The translations under genes were made by a program, and so were the position numbers. The notes beneath the pieces are model-generated. The model worked only from the letters and a program-made list of their open reading frames with translations, searched no databases and had not been told where the DNA came from. Shown here in pieces: positions 36,011-43,631 of a stretch of 64,000 nucleotides of DNA. Source of the stretch: a bacterium. GTDB taxonomy: Bacteria > Planctomycetota > Planctomycetia > Isosphaerales > Isosphaeraceae. The DNA lies in NCBI GenBank assembly GCA_016125085.1, contig WGMM01000009.1, positions 124,001-188,000 of the forward strand, written 5' to 3'. Positions within the stretch are counted from its first letter, which is position 1, and every line of letters starts with the position of its first letter.

Positions 36011-36367
36011 TCAGGCACTGACCTGGTGGGCCCTGGTCGACCGGCTCGAAATCAGAAACAGCACGCCGATGACCACCGGCGGCCCGGCGATCAGGAGGAT
36101 CGTCGATGCCGGGAACCGGCTGCCCGCCATGGCGACATAAGCCGCAGCCAATAGGAAAAACAGGGCCGCACCTGCGACCTGGTGTTTCCATGCGATCGCA
36201 ACTGCGGCAAGAACCAGCCAGGTCGGGATCAGGTGAATCGCCAGCGCCACAATCGTCGCGCCGACGCCAAGCCCCTCATCGAAAACGTCGAGCGCGAACA
36301 TCGCCAGAAACGAGGCGAATGCGATACCGAGCACACGCGGAACCCATCGAACGATTGCCTGATTCAT
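36011..36367 (-). CDS. Small four-helix membrane protein
   Basis: The 118-residue product has four hydrophobic helices at about 10-28, 37-58, 63-80 and 86-106, short polar loops, and a basic C-terminal end (SSRSTRAHQ). The segment ALDVFDEGLGVGATIVALAIHL looks like a conserved core, and the HLIPTWLVLAAVAIAWKHQ helix pair is typical of small DUF-type membrane proteins. I cannot name the family with confidence. It converges on the DUF1501 gene 46 bases away. The palindromes at 36424-36459 lie upstream and may regulate it. Confidence 0.7.
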   Translation of the reverse strand: MNQAIVRWVPRVLGIAFASFLAMFALDVFDEGLGVGATIVALAIHLIPTWLVLAAVAIAWKHQVAGAALFFLLAAAYVAMAGSRFPASTILLIAGPPVVIGVLFLISSRSTRAHQVSA

Positions 36368-36423
36368 GTCAGTGCCTTTCTCTTTCGACTTTCTAAATTA
36401 CGACATACCTGTCGGGATTCGTC

Positions 36424-36459
36424 AATGCGTCTGCCGACGCATTTCGGACGAATTCGTCC
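36424..36459. promoter_or_regulatory. Hairpin and 14-base palindrome upstream of the membrane protein gene
   Basis: AATGCGTC-TGCC-GACGCATT (36424-36443) is a perfect stem-loop. GGACGAATTCGTCC (36446-36459) is a perfect palindrome two bases later. They lie 57-92 bases upstream of the ATG at 36367 on the minus strand, a position suited to an operator. Confidence 0.4.
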
Positions 36460-36711
36460 CCTAATTAGCGACTTGCGGTGGATAGCCGCATTCTTTTTTC
36501 AGACATGCTTTTTCATTCATTCGTCGAATCCTGCTCTGTTGTGTCATCCAGGATAATCGTCGCAATCGGTAGTATTAGGCCAGGTGAGTCAGGGGGTTTC
36601 AGCCGACAGCGTAAAATTTTATGATCAGGCGTATTTTGCCGGTTTTCGTTCAGCCCGGACAGTTCTTCAAAGCAGCGGTGGATGCGTCGTAAAATGCTGT
36701 TACGTATTGTG

Positions 36712-36736
36712 TAAAGTGCGGATTTCCGAACGGAAT
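36712..36736. repeat. 25-base direct repeat, copy 1
   Basis: This copy differs from that at 36863-36887 by a single base (G for T at position 7). Both contain the inverted element TTCCG-AA-CGGAA. A shared TTCGCCCGT follows at 36747-36755 and 36907-36915, so the duplicated block may once have been longer. Confidence 0.55.
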
Positions 36737-36862
36737 TCGTGGCCCTTTCGCCCGTTCGTGCCTTATCGAACCGGTTTGCCCTGATTCAGCCATTCTCATC
36801 CGCTCCCGGAAAATTGCGGCGGCGTGAAGCAATTCGAACGTAAGTCGTGGATTTGTCGAACT

Positions 36863-36887
36863 TAAAGTTCGGATTTCCGAACGGAAT
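36863..36887. repeat. 25-base direct repeat, copy 2
   Basis: Second copy, 151 bases after the first, 24 of 25 bases identical. It lies about 390 bases upstream of the SPFH gene. It may be a pair of protein-binding sites or a decayed local duplication. Confidence 0.55.
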
Positions 36888-37277
36888 CGGATGGAATGAA
36901 CGAGCGTTCGCCCGTGTGAGAAACTTCGAATCCAGAATCGGCGCAACACAGTTTGATCCAGTCAGATGCGACCGTATTGCGAAACGGAATCGATCCTCTT
37001 TTTCGGATTGGCGGCGTTCACGGTTTCGCTTCGGGCGATAGTAACGAGAGAGCAGGTTCGATCTCCCAGGAATTTCGGCTGAACAGGTTGGAGGTCGTCT
37101 CGACCACAGCGGTATTTCGAAGCTCCGTCATGTCGACGCCGCCGGACTGACAACTTGAGCCGGTGGCGAAGGTCGGATAGATTCCAAAGATACGCGTGAG
37201 TTCGAACGACTTTCCCAGATTTTCCGGTTGGTGGCGATTCTCGAAACGACGCCCCTTTTCCCAAGGCACCGACGACC

Positions 37278-38018
37278 ATGCTGAACATCGGCTATTACAA
37301 GGGCTTGCCGACCGAATTCGTGATGAAATATTCTTCGGGCAGGCTGCGCAGGGAAGGGCAGGGGCTGGCTTTTTTCTATTGGAAGCATGCGACCCAGATC
37401 GTCGCCGTTCCGACCGTTTCCACGGACTCTTCGTTCATCTTCAACGAAGTGACGAGCACGTTTCAGTCCGTCTCGATTCAGGGCCAGCTCACGTATCGCA
37501 TCCAGGATCCGAAAAAAGCTGCGGAATTGCTCAATTTCACCATTTCGCCGTTTGTGCAGCGTTACGTTTCGGACGACCCGCAGAAGCTCGCGCAGCGGAT
37601 CGTGAACATCGTGCAGATGGAAACCCGCAGCGTCCTCGCCACCATGACGCTCGAAGAGGTCCTCGCCCGGTTCGAATCGATCGCCGAGGCCGTGCAGAAG
37701 CGCATCCTCGAAACCCGCCCGCTGGCCTCGCTGGGCGTCGAGTTGTTGAGCGTCTACTTTCAGGCGGCCAAGCCCACGCCCGAAGTCGGCAAGGCGCTTG
37801 AAGCCCAATATCGGGAATCGCTCCTGCGCAAGGCCGACGAAGCGATCTTCGCCCGTCGCGCCGCCGCGGTCGAGGAAGAACGCAAGATCAAGGAAAACGA
37901 ACTGGCCACCGATATCGCCCTGGAAGAGCGGCGGCGGCAGTTGATCGCACTCGAAGGCGAAAACGCCCGCAGTCAGGCCGAAAACGCCGGCCAGGCTCTC
38001 GAAATCGAAGCGGGCTAG
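37278..38018 (+). CDS. SPFH/band-7 domain protein, ended early by in-frame TAG
   Basis: The 246-residue product has an SPFH (stomatin/prohibitin/flotillin) domain over about 15-180: TEFVMKYSSGRLRREGQGLAF, QLTYRIQDPKKAAELLNF and VEMETRS-like NIVQMETRSVLATMTLEEVL. A long charged helix rich in E, A and R follows (182-246). The frame stops at a TAG (38016-38018), but the same frame continues for 57 codons with obvious family-like sequence (next feature), so the natural protein is about 303 residues. The cause may be a real nonsense mutation, readthrough or a sequencing error. It lies just upstream of an NAD-kinase-like gene, probably in one operon. SPFH proteins scaffold membrane complexes. No membrane helix is clear here, though the N-terminus could associate. 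Confidence 0.85.
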   Translation: MLNIGYYKGLPTEFVMKYSSGRLRREGQGLAFFYWKHATQIVAVPTVSTDSSFIFNEVTSTFQSVSIQGQLTYRIQDPKKAAELLNFTISPFVQRYVSDDPQKLAQRIVNIVQMETRSVLATMTLEEVLARFESIAEAVQKRILETRPLASLGVELLSVYFQAAKPTPEVGKALEAQYRESLLRKADEAIFARRAAAVEEERKIKENELATDIALEERRRQLIALEGENARSQAENAGQALEIEAG

Positions 38019-38192
38019 CGAGCGAGAGCGCGCGAGATGGAACTGGCGGTCTTGAAGACGATGGAGCCCCGGGCCGTCCTGGCCCTGGCGATGGAAGAAC
38101 TCGGCCGCAACGCCGAGCGTGTCGGCAACCTGACGATCACGACCGAAATGCTGTCGTCGATTCTGAACGAAACCGCCCGCAAGGGCGATTGA
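38019..38192 (+). pseudogene. Separated C-terminal end of the SPFH gene
   Basis: Directly after the TAG, in the same frame, the sequence encodes RARARE and then MELAVLKTMEPRAVLALAME, ELGRNAERVGNLTITTEMLS and a stop at 38190. A long Ala/Arg/Glu helix continuing into a helical LTITTEML tail is the normal end of planctomycete SPFH proteins. An ATG at 38037 could in principle start a separate 51-residue protein, but there is no good ribosome site. It is best read as the rest of the interrupted gene. Confidence 0.75.
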
Positions 38193-38236
38193 AAGCAGCG
38201 AGCGGCCTCGAAAATCTCATCTGGTCAAGTGCTCCA

Positions 38237-39190
38237 ATGAATCGCCCCGAACTCGAAAAGATCGTCGTCGTCACTCGCAAAACCGATCTCGACGAACTCG
38301 TCGAAAGGTTCGGCACGCGCGATCAGGCCCGGTTCTATGTCGAAAAAATGGGCCTCGATTTCGACGAATACGAGCAGGCGAACGAAGTTTATCGCGACGC
38401 GATCGAAGTGCTCCGAAAATCGTTGCCGCAAAAGGTTCGCAACCAGTGGATAGACAGGACGTTCCTGCCCCGATTTCAGTTCGGCCAGAAGGATCTGGTC
38501 GTTGTCATGGGTCAGGACGGTCTTGTGGTCAACACGGCCAAGTATCTCGCGGATCAGCCCGTCGTGGCCTTCAATCCCGACCCGAGTCGATTCGACGGGA
38601 TTCTCTTGCCCTTCGCGTTGATTCAAGCCGAGTGGGCCATCGAAAATGCTCTGATACGGACGTTGCCCGAACGTCGCGTGAGCATGGCTCGGGTCTCGCT
38701 CAACGACGGTCAGGAGCTTTTTGCCGTCAATGACCTGTTCATCGGGCACAAGTCGCACGGGTCCGCCCGATACAGGTTGGAGTTCATGGAACGCGGCGAA
38801 GAACAATCCTCCAGCGGAATCATCGTGTCGACCGGCGCCGGATCCACAGGCTGGTACTCCTCGATCCTGAGGGGCACGCTTGGAGTCGTGTCCGCATATG
38901 TGGATCGAGGTGCGGTACAGCCTTTTCTCGATAATGCCACCAAAAATCTCGCTTGGGAATCGAAAGATCTGGTCTTTTCGGTCAGGGAGCCGTTCAGGAG
39001 CCGAACGACGTTCGCCAGAATCGTACACGGCCGGATCCAGCCCGGAGAGACATTCCGGCTGACGTCGCGCATGCCGCAATCCGGCGTGATTTTCTCGGAC
39101 GGAGTCGAAAACGACTTCCTGGCCTTCAACAGCGGCACTGTCGCCGAAATCAGCCTCGCCCAGCGCTGCCTGACGTTGTGCATGCCCTAG
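38237..39190 (+). CDS. Divergent NAD/ATP-NAD kinase-like protein
   Basis: The 317-residue product shows NAD kinase features: VVVMGQDGLVVNTAKYL (92-95 GQDG, in place of GGDG, with the catalytic aspartate kept), VAFNPDPSRFDG, and STGAGSTGWYSS (198-209), the STPTGSTAY-like element. NDLFIGHKSHGSARY (165-179) matches the NDVVI-type strand with its conserved Asn. The first 75 residues are an extra helical domain (KTDLDELVERFGTRDQARFYVEKMG) not found in standard NadK. It may phosphorylate NAD or another nucleotide-like or lipid substrate; diacylglycerol and sphingosine kinases share this fold. It is downstream of the SPFH gene, so they may cooperate. ATG 38237 is preferred to TTG 38189. Confidence 0.75.
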   Translation: MNRPELEKIVVVTRKTDLDELVERFGTRDQARFYVEKMGLDFDEYEQANEVYRDAIEVLRKSLPQKVRNQWIDRTFLPRFQFGQKDLVVVMGQDGLVVNTAKYLADQPVVAFNPDPSRFDGILLPFALIQAEWAIENALIRTLPERRVSMARVSLNDGQELFAVNDLFIGHKSHGSARYRLEFMERGEEQSSSGIIVSTGAGSTGWYSSILRGTLGVVSAYVDRGAVQPFLDNATKNLAWESKDLVFSVREPFRSRTTFARIVHGRIQPGETFRLTSRMPQSGVIFSDGVENDFLAFNSGTVAEISLAQRCLTLCMP

Positions 39191-39407
39191 GTGAGAAACG
39201 TCGACCGGATGCGCGGCACTCCCCGTGCGATACGAATTCAGGAAGGATTGAACGAAACCCGAGACTCTTCGTATTCGGAAAGGTGATTTCCGCGTTCCAG
39301 AGTCCAGGACCCAGCCAGCATTCGAACCGTTTGCGTAATTTTTGTCGCTGATACTCTTTGACGAGACTTTTCATGTTCGGCCGAATCGACTTACCGAAAG
39401 GGCGGCG

Positions 39408-39665
39408 ATGTTCATCCGCAAATTACGCATCTCCCTCCGTGGGGCGGCTTTCGTCGTCCTGTTTCTGGCCCTGGTGTTCGCGGTTTTCGAACGGAATGCC
39501 CGGATCGCCCGTATCCGTGCCGCAGCCGATCGATACCGCGCAGCGGTCGATCGTGCGGAATGGAGCCGGGCGATGCAGGCGAAGGGCTATCTTTCGAAGC
39601 CGGATGTCGAGCGTGAAGCGAAAGCACTCGCAGAAGCGGCACAGTCGCTGGACGCATCCTTCTGA
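39408..39665 (+). CDS. Small single-helix membrane protein
   Basis: The ATG at 39408 has AAAGGG six bases upstream. The 85-residue product has one helix (about 12-30, GAAFVVLFLALVFAVF) and a basic/alanine-rich cytoplasmic or periplasmic helix (RIARIRAAADRYRAAVDRAEW, KPDVEREAKALAEAAQSLDA) that may form a coiled coil. It converges on the formylglycine-enzyme relative with four bases between the stops. No family is recognised. Confidence 0.65.
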   Translation: MFIRKLRISLRGAAFVVLFLALVFAVFERNARIARIRAAADRYRAAVDRAEWSRAMQAKGYLSKPDVEREAKALAEAAQSLDASF

Positions 39666-39669
39666 CCAG

Positions 39670-40764
39670 TCAAGGATGCCGCTTCGGCACACCCAGGCAG
39701 ATCCGGAAGCCGTCGCGCGAGTCCGAATAGACTTCGCTCTGCAGCCCCAGACGCACGGCGATGCGGGCATTGCCCGGAACGTCGAAATAATTGCCGCCCC
39801 GGCAGACCGGCTGCGGGTTTTCTTTCACCGTGTAAAGCTCCTCGTGCCCGCCTTTCGGGTCGAAGTGATCGAGAACCACTTCCCACACGCCGCCGCACAT
39901 GTCGGCGATGCCGAAGCCGTTACGGCCCTTTTCGCCGTAATGATCCACGGGCGAGACGAAAGCGTATCCGTCGCTCCAGGGGGCCTTGGCCAGCGGCCAG
40001 GTCTTGTTCCGGCCCGGCAGGAAGTCGATGGCCGAGATATTCAGCCGGCCCTCGCCATCGGCCAGGTCGTCGCCCCACCAGAAGGCGTAGCTCTCCTTGC
40101 TGCCGCCACGCGCTGCGTATTCCCATTCGGCCTCGGTCGGCAGGCGGTATTCGAGCCCTTCCGGCAGCCGGCCGGCTTGTCGTTCGCGCTTCGTCAGCCA
40201 TTCGCAGAAGGCTTTTCCGTCATTCCAGCTCACGCAGACGACAGGAAATTCGTCCTTCAGCGGGTGCGGGAAGTTCGGGTCGCGCCAGCTTTTGCCCGGC
40301 ATCGGAATCCACGGGTGGGGCGGGGCTTTGGCCGTGATCTTCCAGTTCGGGTCATAAACCTGCGTCTTGCCTCCCGGCTTTTCGGCATCGGTTACGTATC
40401 CGGTTTCGGCGACGAACCGCTTGAACTGGCCCACGCTCACTTCGGTCCGGCCCATCCAGAAGCCGTCCTTCACCTTCATCGGCCGGGGGGCTTCACCTTC
40501 GTACTTTTCGCGGATCGTGCCAGGTGTCGCGCCGCCTTCGATTCCCGTGGCCCAGTCCTTTTCGGCCTGCGTGCTGCCCATGAGGAACTCGCCGGGCGGA
40601 ATGTAGAGCACTTCGAGCGTGACATCGCCACCCAGGTCAAGCCGTTTCGCTTCGCCCTTCACAGGTTCTGCCGCCTTCAGCGACAGGCAACAGGTCGTCG
40701 AAACGAAAGCTACGAGACATTGGCCGACAAGCCCCGGCATGCGATTCGAAGCGGATGCGAACAC
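39670..40764 (-). CDS. Formylglycine-generating-enzyme (SUMF1) family protein
   Basis: This exported 364-residue protein has a signal peptide (cleavage near SLKAA) and a complete FGE-sulfatase domain. It begins VTLEVLYIPPGEFLMGS and continues with GFWMGRTEVSVGQFKRFVAETGY, FPVVCVSWNDGKAFCEWL, RLPTEAEWEYAARGG, and near the end GFGIADMCGGVWEVV, NPQPVCRGGNYFD and SRDGFRICL. The C-terminal R-x-G-F-R core is intact. Many bacterial members are not sulfatase activators but other C-type-lectin-like proteins. The cysteine pair that makes the true active site is not obvious, so sulfatase maturation is unproven. No sulfatase is adjacent. Confidence 0.88.
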   Translation of the reverse strand: MFASASNRMPGLVGQCLVAFVSTTCCLSLKAAEPVKGEAKRLDLGGDVTLEVLYIPPGEFLMGSTQAEKDWATGIEGGATPGTIREKYEGEAPRPMKVKDGFWMGRTEVSVGQFKRFVAETGYVTDAEKPGGKTQVYDPNWKITAKAPPHPWIPMPGKSWRDPNFPHPLKDEFPVVCVSWNDGKAFCEWLTKRERQAGRLPEGLEYRLPTEAEWEYAARGGSKESYAFWWGDDLADGEGRLNISAIDFLPGRNKTWPLAKAPWSDGYAFVSPVDHYGEKGRNGFGIADMCGGVWEVVLDHFDPKGGHEELYTVKENPQPVCRGGNYFDVPGNARIAVRLGLQSEVYSDSRDGFRICLGVPKRHP

Positions 40765-40930
40765 GATACAGGCTCCTCACGTCGAAGTTTTCGTACGCCG
40801 GAAGAAGTCCGGCGATCGATCCCGTTCCTTTATATCCGGGCGGAACGCCCCGCGAAACAACTCGGTTTTCCGTGCGTGACGTCGATCGACATCGATACGC
40901 TAAAGATGGAAACAAAAACGGAGCACCACC

Positions 40931-41416
40931 ATGAAAGACGACTCGATCGTCATCTCCAGCCGGTTCGCGATCTGGTTGGCGGTTTTGCCGCCCGTTCTGG
41001 TTTCGATGATGCTCCTGCTCGCGGGCGGGTCGTTTTACTTCCGAGAGGACAGGGCCGTTCAGGATCGCTCGCTCACGGCTTTCCTCTTAGCCTTCGGCGG
41101 TGTCGCATTGCTTTTGTCGATGATTTCGTTTGGGCGAAGTTATTCCTCGGCCTTCGTCCGCGGGAACATCCTCGTGATCCGGAACCGGGGGCGCCGCTTC
41201 GAGATTCCGCTCGATCAAGTTCAGCAGGTGATTCCGTGCTATTTGCCGTCCCGCAGTCATCCGCCAACGATCCGGATCGTGTTTTCCGACCGAAGTCCAA
41301 TCCGCGACGCCGTTCTGGCTCTCTTGTGGCTCGACGACCCCGTCGATTCGATGGAAGCCCTGATCGATCAGGCGAAACGCAACGCCGAGCAATACGAACC
41401 GTATCGCCCGGCGTGA
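40931..41416 (+). CDS. Two-helix membrane protein with PH-like domain
   Basis: GGAG lies seven bases upstream of the ATG. The 161-residue product has two hydrophobic helices (about 13-33 and 48-66). It then has a soluble domain with SAFVRGNILVIRNRGRRFEIPLDQV, a strand pattern like bacterial PH domains, and a final helix (DDPVDSMEALIDQAKRNAEQ). Such proteins are usually membrane-associated and of unknown role. It is divergent from the SUMF1-type gene and convergent with the next one. Confidence 0.7.
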   Translation: MKDDSIVISSRFAIWLAVLPPVLVSMMLLLAGGSFYFREDRAVQDRSLTAFLLAFGGVALLLSMISFGRSYSSAFVRGNILVIRNRGRRFEIPLDQVQQVIPCYLPSRSHPPTIRIVFSDRSPIRDAVLALLWLDDPVDSMEALIDQAKRNAEQYEPYRPA

Positions 41417-41445
41417 ACTGCTTCAGTTATCCCAGCGATCGTGAG

Positions 41446-41985
41446 TCAGAAGGGGACGTCAGTGTCGTCCAGCGACGAATCCATGACCGATTCGCCGCTG
41501 GCGGCGCTCACGGTGGCGAAGTCCGATTCGGACACGCCCCTCGACTCGGCATCGACTGGTGCATCAGCTTCGGCCCTGCGGCGGTGCTTCGTCGGGTCGC
41601 CCATGCCCTTGGGCCAGATCAGGAAGCCGCCGTGCCAGGTGATGACGTCCTGAATCTCCCAGCGCCCGAAGATGCCCTTGCCTTCATTGAAGCCGTCGTA
41701 GCTGACTTCATGCTTGCGGACATACTTCTTGTTCCAGATACATCGCCCGGATTCGACTTCATAGCGCCCGCTCAGCAGGAATTCGCCGACGAAATCGCGT
41801 CCCTCGCCAGTGATTTTCCCTTCCGAAAACGTCAGCATCAGCTCCATCAGGTGCCGCTTCATTCCCGTGTGGCCCATCAGGAAGAAGCCTTCCCACTCGC
41901 CGCTGGGGAACCGTTCGTCGGTCTCCAGCTTCAGCTTGGGCTTCAGATCGTCGTTTTTCGGGTTGCGCTTTCCGGGTGTGGCCAT
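41446..41985 (-). CDS. Conserved hypothetical protein
   Basis: From the ATG at 41985 (AAGG eight bases upstream) the product is 179 residues, MATPGKRNPKNDDLKPKLKL. The core is aromatic and rich in glycine: ERFPSGEWEGFFLMGHTGMK, FVGEFLLSGRYEVESGRCIW, VSYDGFNEGKGIFGRWEI and THWHGGFLIWPKG-like WHGGFLIWPKGMG. It looks like a single beta-barrel-type domain. The C-terminal 40 residues are low-complexity acidic. It is not exported. I do not recognise a family name, though such a WEI/WPKG layout is probably conserved in planctomycetes. Confidence 0.7.
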   Translation of the reverse strand: MATPGKRNPKNDDLKPKLKLETDERFPSGEWEGFFLMGHTGMKRHLMELMLTFSEGKITGEGRDFVGEFLLSGRYEVESGRCIWNKKYVRKHEVSYDGFNEGKGIFGRWEIQDVITWHGGFLIWPKGMGDPTKHRRRAEADAPVDAESRGVSESDFATVSAASGESVMDSSLDDTDVPF

Positions 41986-42272
41986 TCCAGTTGCCTTGTG
42001 CGATTCGCACACTCCAGAGCGGACAAAATCCATGCACACATTCACGAACAACCGTAACTGTTCGACGATCACGTCTCGAGGTCAAGAGCCTTGGAGACGA
42101 AGAAGGTTCGACCTGCGCCGGGATCGGAGTTGAGGGGCCAGTTCCGCATCGAGTTTATTAATCTGGGAGGTTTTTGCGGACGATAACGATATTGACGGTG
42201 CGAATGTGTCTGTCGAGCCGAATAAGGGCGAGACGACTGGAGGTTCGCTGGAACCGGAAAAACAGTGAGGTC

Positions 42273-43619
42273 ATGTTGACTCGATTCAGGAAGAAAGACG
42301 ATCGACCGGATTGGGCCAGAAAATGGCTCCAGGTCTTGATCGCTTCGTTTCTGACGTGTTCCTTAGCCTCTTCGAACGGCGCATTCGCACAACTGCCACC
42401 TTTACCCGATCCGACGGATTCGCCGCTGCTCGAAGGGGCTGCCGTTCCGCCTTCGGATGCGGGATACTACGAAGCCGAGTCTGCACCAGATGCGTCCTTT
42501 GTGCCGGATTTGGACGAATCGGCGGCTGCGACAGACGGATCTCCGCAATCGACATATCTGAGCCGGGAAACGCCCCTTTTCGCCCGCTTGAGACAGGCGA
42601 TTTCGATGGAACAGCCGACGTTGGGGCGGCTCTATACTGGCTCGGGCCGCTTTGGCTTCGGCGGTGAAACGGCCTATGACTCAGAGCTGGAAGGCCCGGG
42701 CTTCGTAGACGTTCTGTTCCCGGAGACTTCGAGGTCACTGCGAGAGCGATTCGCAAAACCGGATAGCACTGCGGCAGAGGCAGAAACGTCCCTTCCATCC
42801 ACATTCCTTTCGAGGCTCAACGGTCTGTTCTTCAACCACTTAATTTCGGATTCGACGCTGCCGTTCTCGATTCGCAACCCGGCACCCGACCAGATCAATT
42901 TTCCGAACTCGGCTTATACGATCGAACGTGGGCATATGTATATTGAGACCGAACCGCTTCAGATCGTCGGTCCGACGAACATGAACGCCTACACCTACAT
43001 GTTCGACTATCTCATCCGTTTCGGTCTGACGGACAGGGTCGAGTTTCGCCTGTTTTCCAACGGGTTGACCTATGAAGCAGCTTACAAGGGCAATGCCTAT
43101 ACGGGCGTCGGGCCTTCGCCGGCCGTGACGGTCGCATCGCCGCTTTTCATCGACTTCAAGATCAATTTCTGGGAGCAGCGTCTTAGGTCACTCATGCCGG
43201 CGATGGGCATGGAAGTGTTCATGTCGACGGAGACCGGTTCTCAGGCATTCCGCACGGGCGTTTCCTACGGGGTCAATCTGCTTTTTGACCTGAACTTCGG
43301 CGACGGCTGGAATCTCGAATGGAATCTCGGAATTCAACCTGACAATATCAACGACCCTCGAATGCCGGACGCCGTGACCCCCCAGTTCAACTTTCAATGG
43401 TCCGTACAAAAGGCACTGACGGACAATCTGGCGGCCTACGTGCACGGTTATCTCAACGGTGCCGCACTGCCCAACTATGGCGGCGATGAGGTCATTGGGG
43501 CAGGCCTGGCTTATTTCATCGGCAAGCGATGGTCCGTCTGGGGCAGTTATAACGTCGGGCTGGATTCCGGAGCCGGGCCGCCCTTTCTTTACAAAATGGG
43601 TATCGCTTACGCGTATTGA
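42273..43619 (+). CDS. Outer-membrane beta-barrel, Phenol_MetA_deg-like
   Basis: From the ATG at 42273 the 448-residue product has a signal peptide (cleavage near GAFAQLPP). A proline/serine/acidic linker covers about 25-170, and the C-terminal half is barrel-like. That half contains YIETEPLQIVGPTN, FDYLIRFGLTDRVEFRLFSN, GVSYGVNLLFDLNFGDGWNLEW, QFNFQWSVQKALTDNLAAYV and a final FLYKMGIAYAY, ending in an aromatic residue. This is the layout of transporters in the Phenol_MetA_deg family. It may be a porin or export channel in the outer membrane. The linker region is variable. Confidence 0.75.
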   Translation: MLTRFRKKDDRPDWARKWLQVLIASFLTCSLASSNGAFAQLPPLPDPTDSPLLEGAAVPPSDAGYYEAESAPDASFVPDLDESAAATDGSPQSTYLSRETPLFARLRQAISMEQPTLGRLYTGSGRFGFGGETAYDSELEGPGFVDVLFPETSRSLRERFAKPDSTAAEAETSLPSTFLSRLNGLFFNHLISDSTLPFSIRNPAPDQINFPNSAYTIERGHMYIETEPLQIVGPTNMNAYTYMFDYLIRFGLTDRVEFRLFSNGLTYEAAYKGNAYTGVGPSPAVTVASPLFIDFKINFWEQRLRSLMPAMGMEVFMSTETGSQAFRTGVSYGVNLLFDLNFGDGWNLEWNLGIQPDNINDPRMPDAVTPQFNFQWSVQKALTDNLAAYVHGYLNGAALPNYGGDEVIGAGLAYFIGKRWSVWGSYNVGLDSGAGPPFLYKMGIAYAY

Positions 43620-43631
43620 GCCTTCCTGCCG

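Larger units (their letters stand above)
36368..37277. other. 910-base gene-poor region
   Basis: No convincing protein gene lies between the small membrane protein and the SPFH gene; short frames here lack ribosome sites. It holds two palindromes near the left end, a relatively AT-rich segment (about 36480-36720) and a 25-base direct repeat (36712 and 36863) with a TTCCG-NN-CGGAA core. It probably contains the divergent promoters and possibly a small RNA; none can be identified by eye. Confidence 0.55.

Noticed and set aside
36650..36949. A 99-residue minus-strand frame in the 0.9-kb gene-poor region
   Set aside because: There is no Shine-Dalgarno and no family-like sequence, and it crosses the direct repeats. 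It could be a small gene, but nothing supports it.
37195..37212. tRNA T-loop-like GTTCGAAC sequence
   Set aside because: No matching acceptor, D or anticodon arms are present nearby; a chance match.
39358..42057. An 899-residue open frame on the plus strand spanning several genes
   Set aside because: It is antisense to the SUMF1-type gene, then runs through the PH-like gene in another frame and antisense to the next gene. It has arginine/proline-rich nonsense composition, no start signal and no family features; typical of GC-rich DNA.
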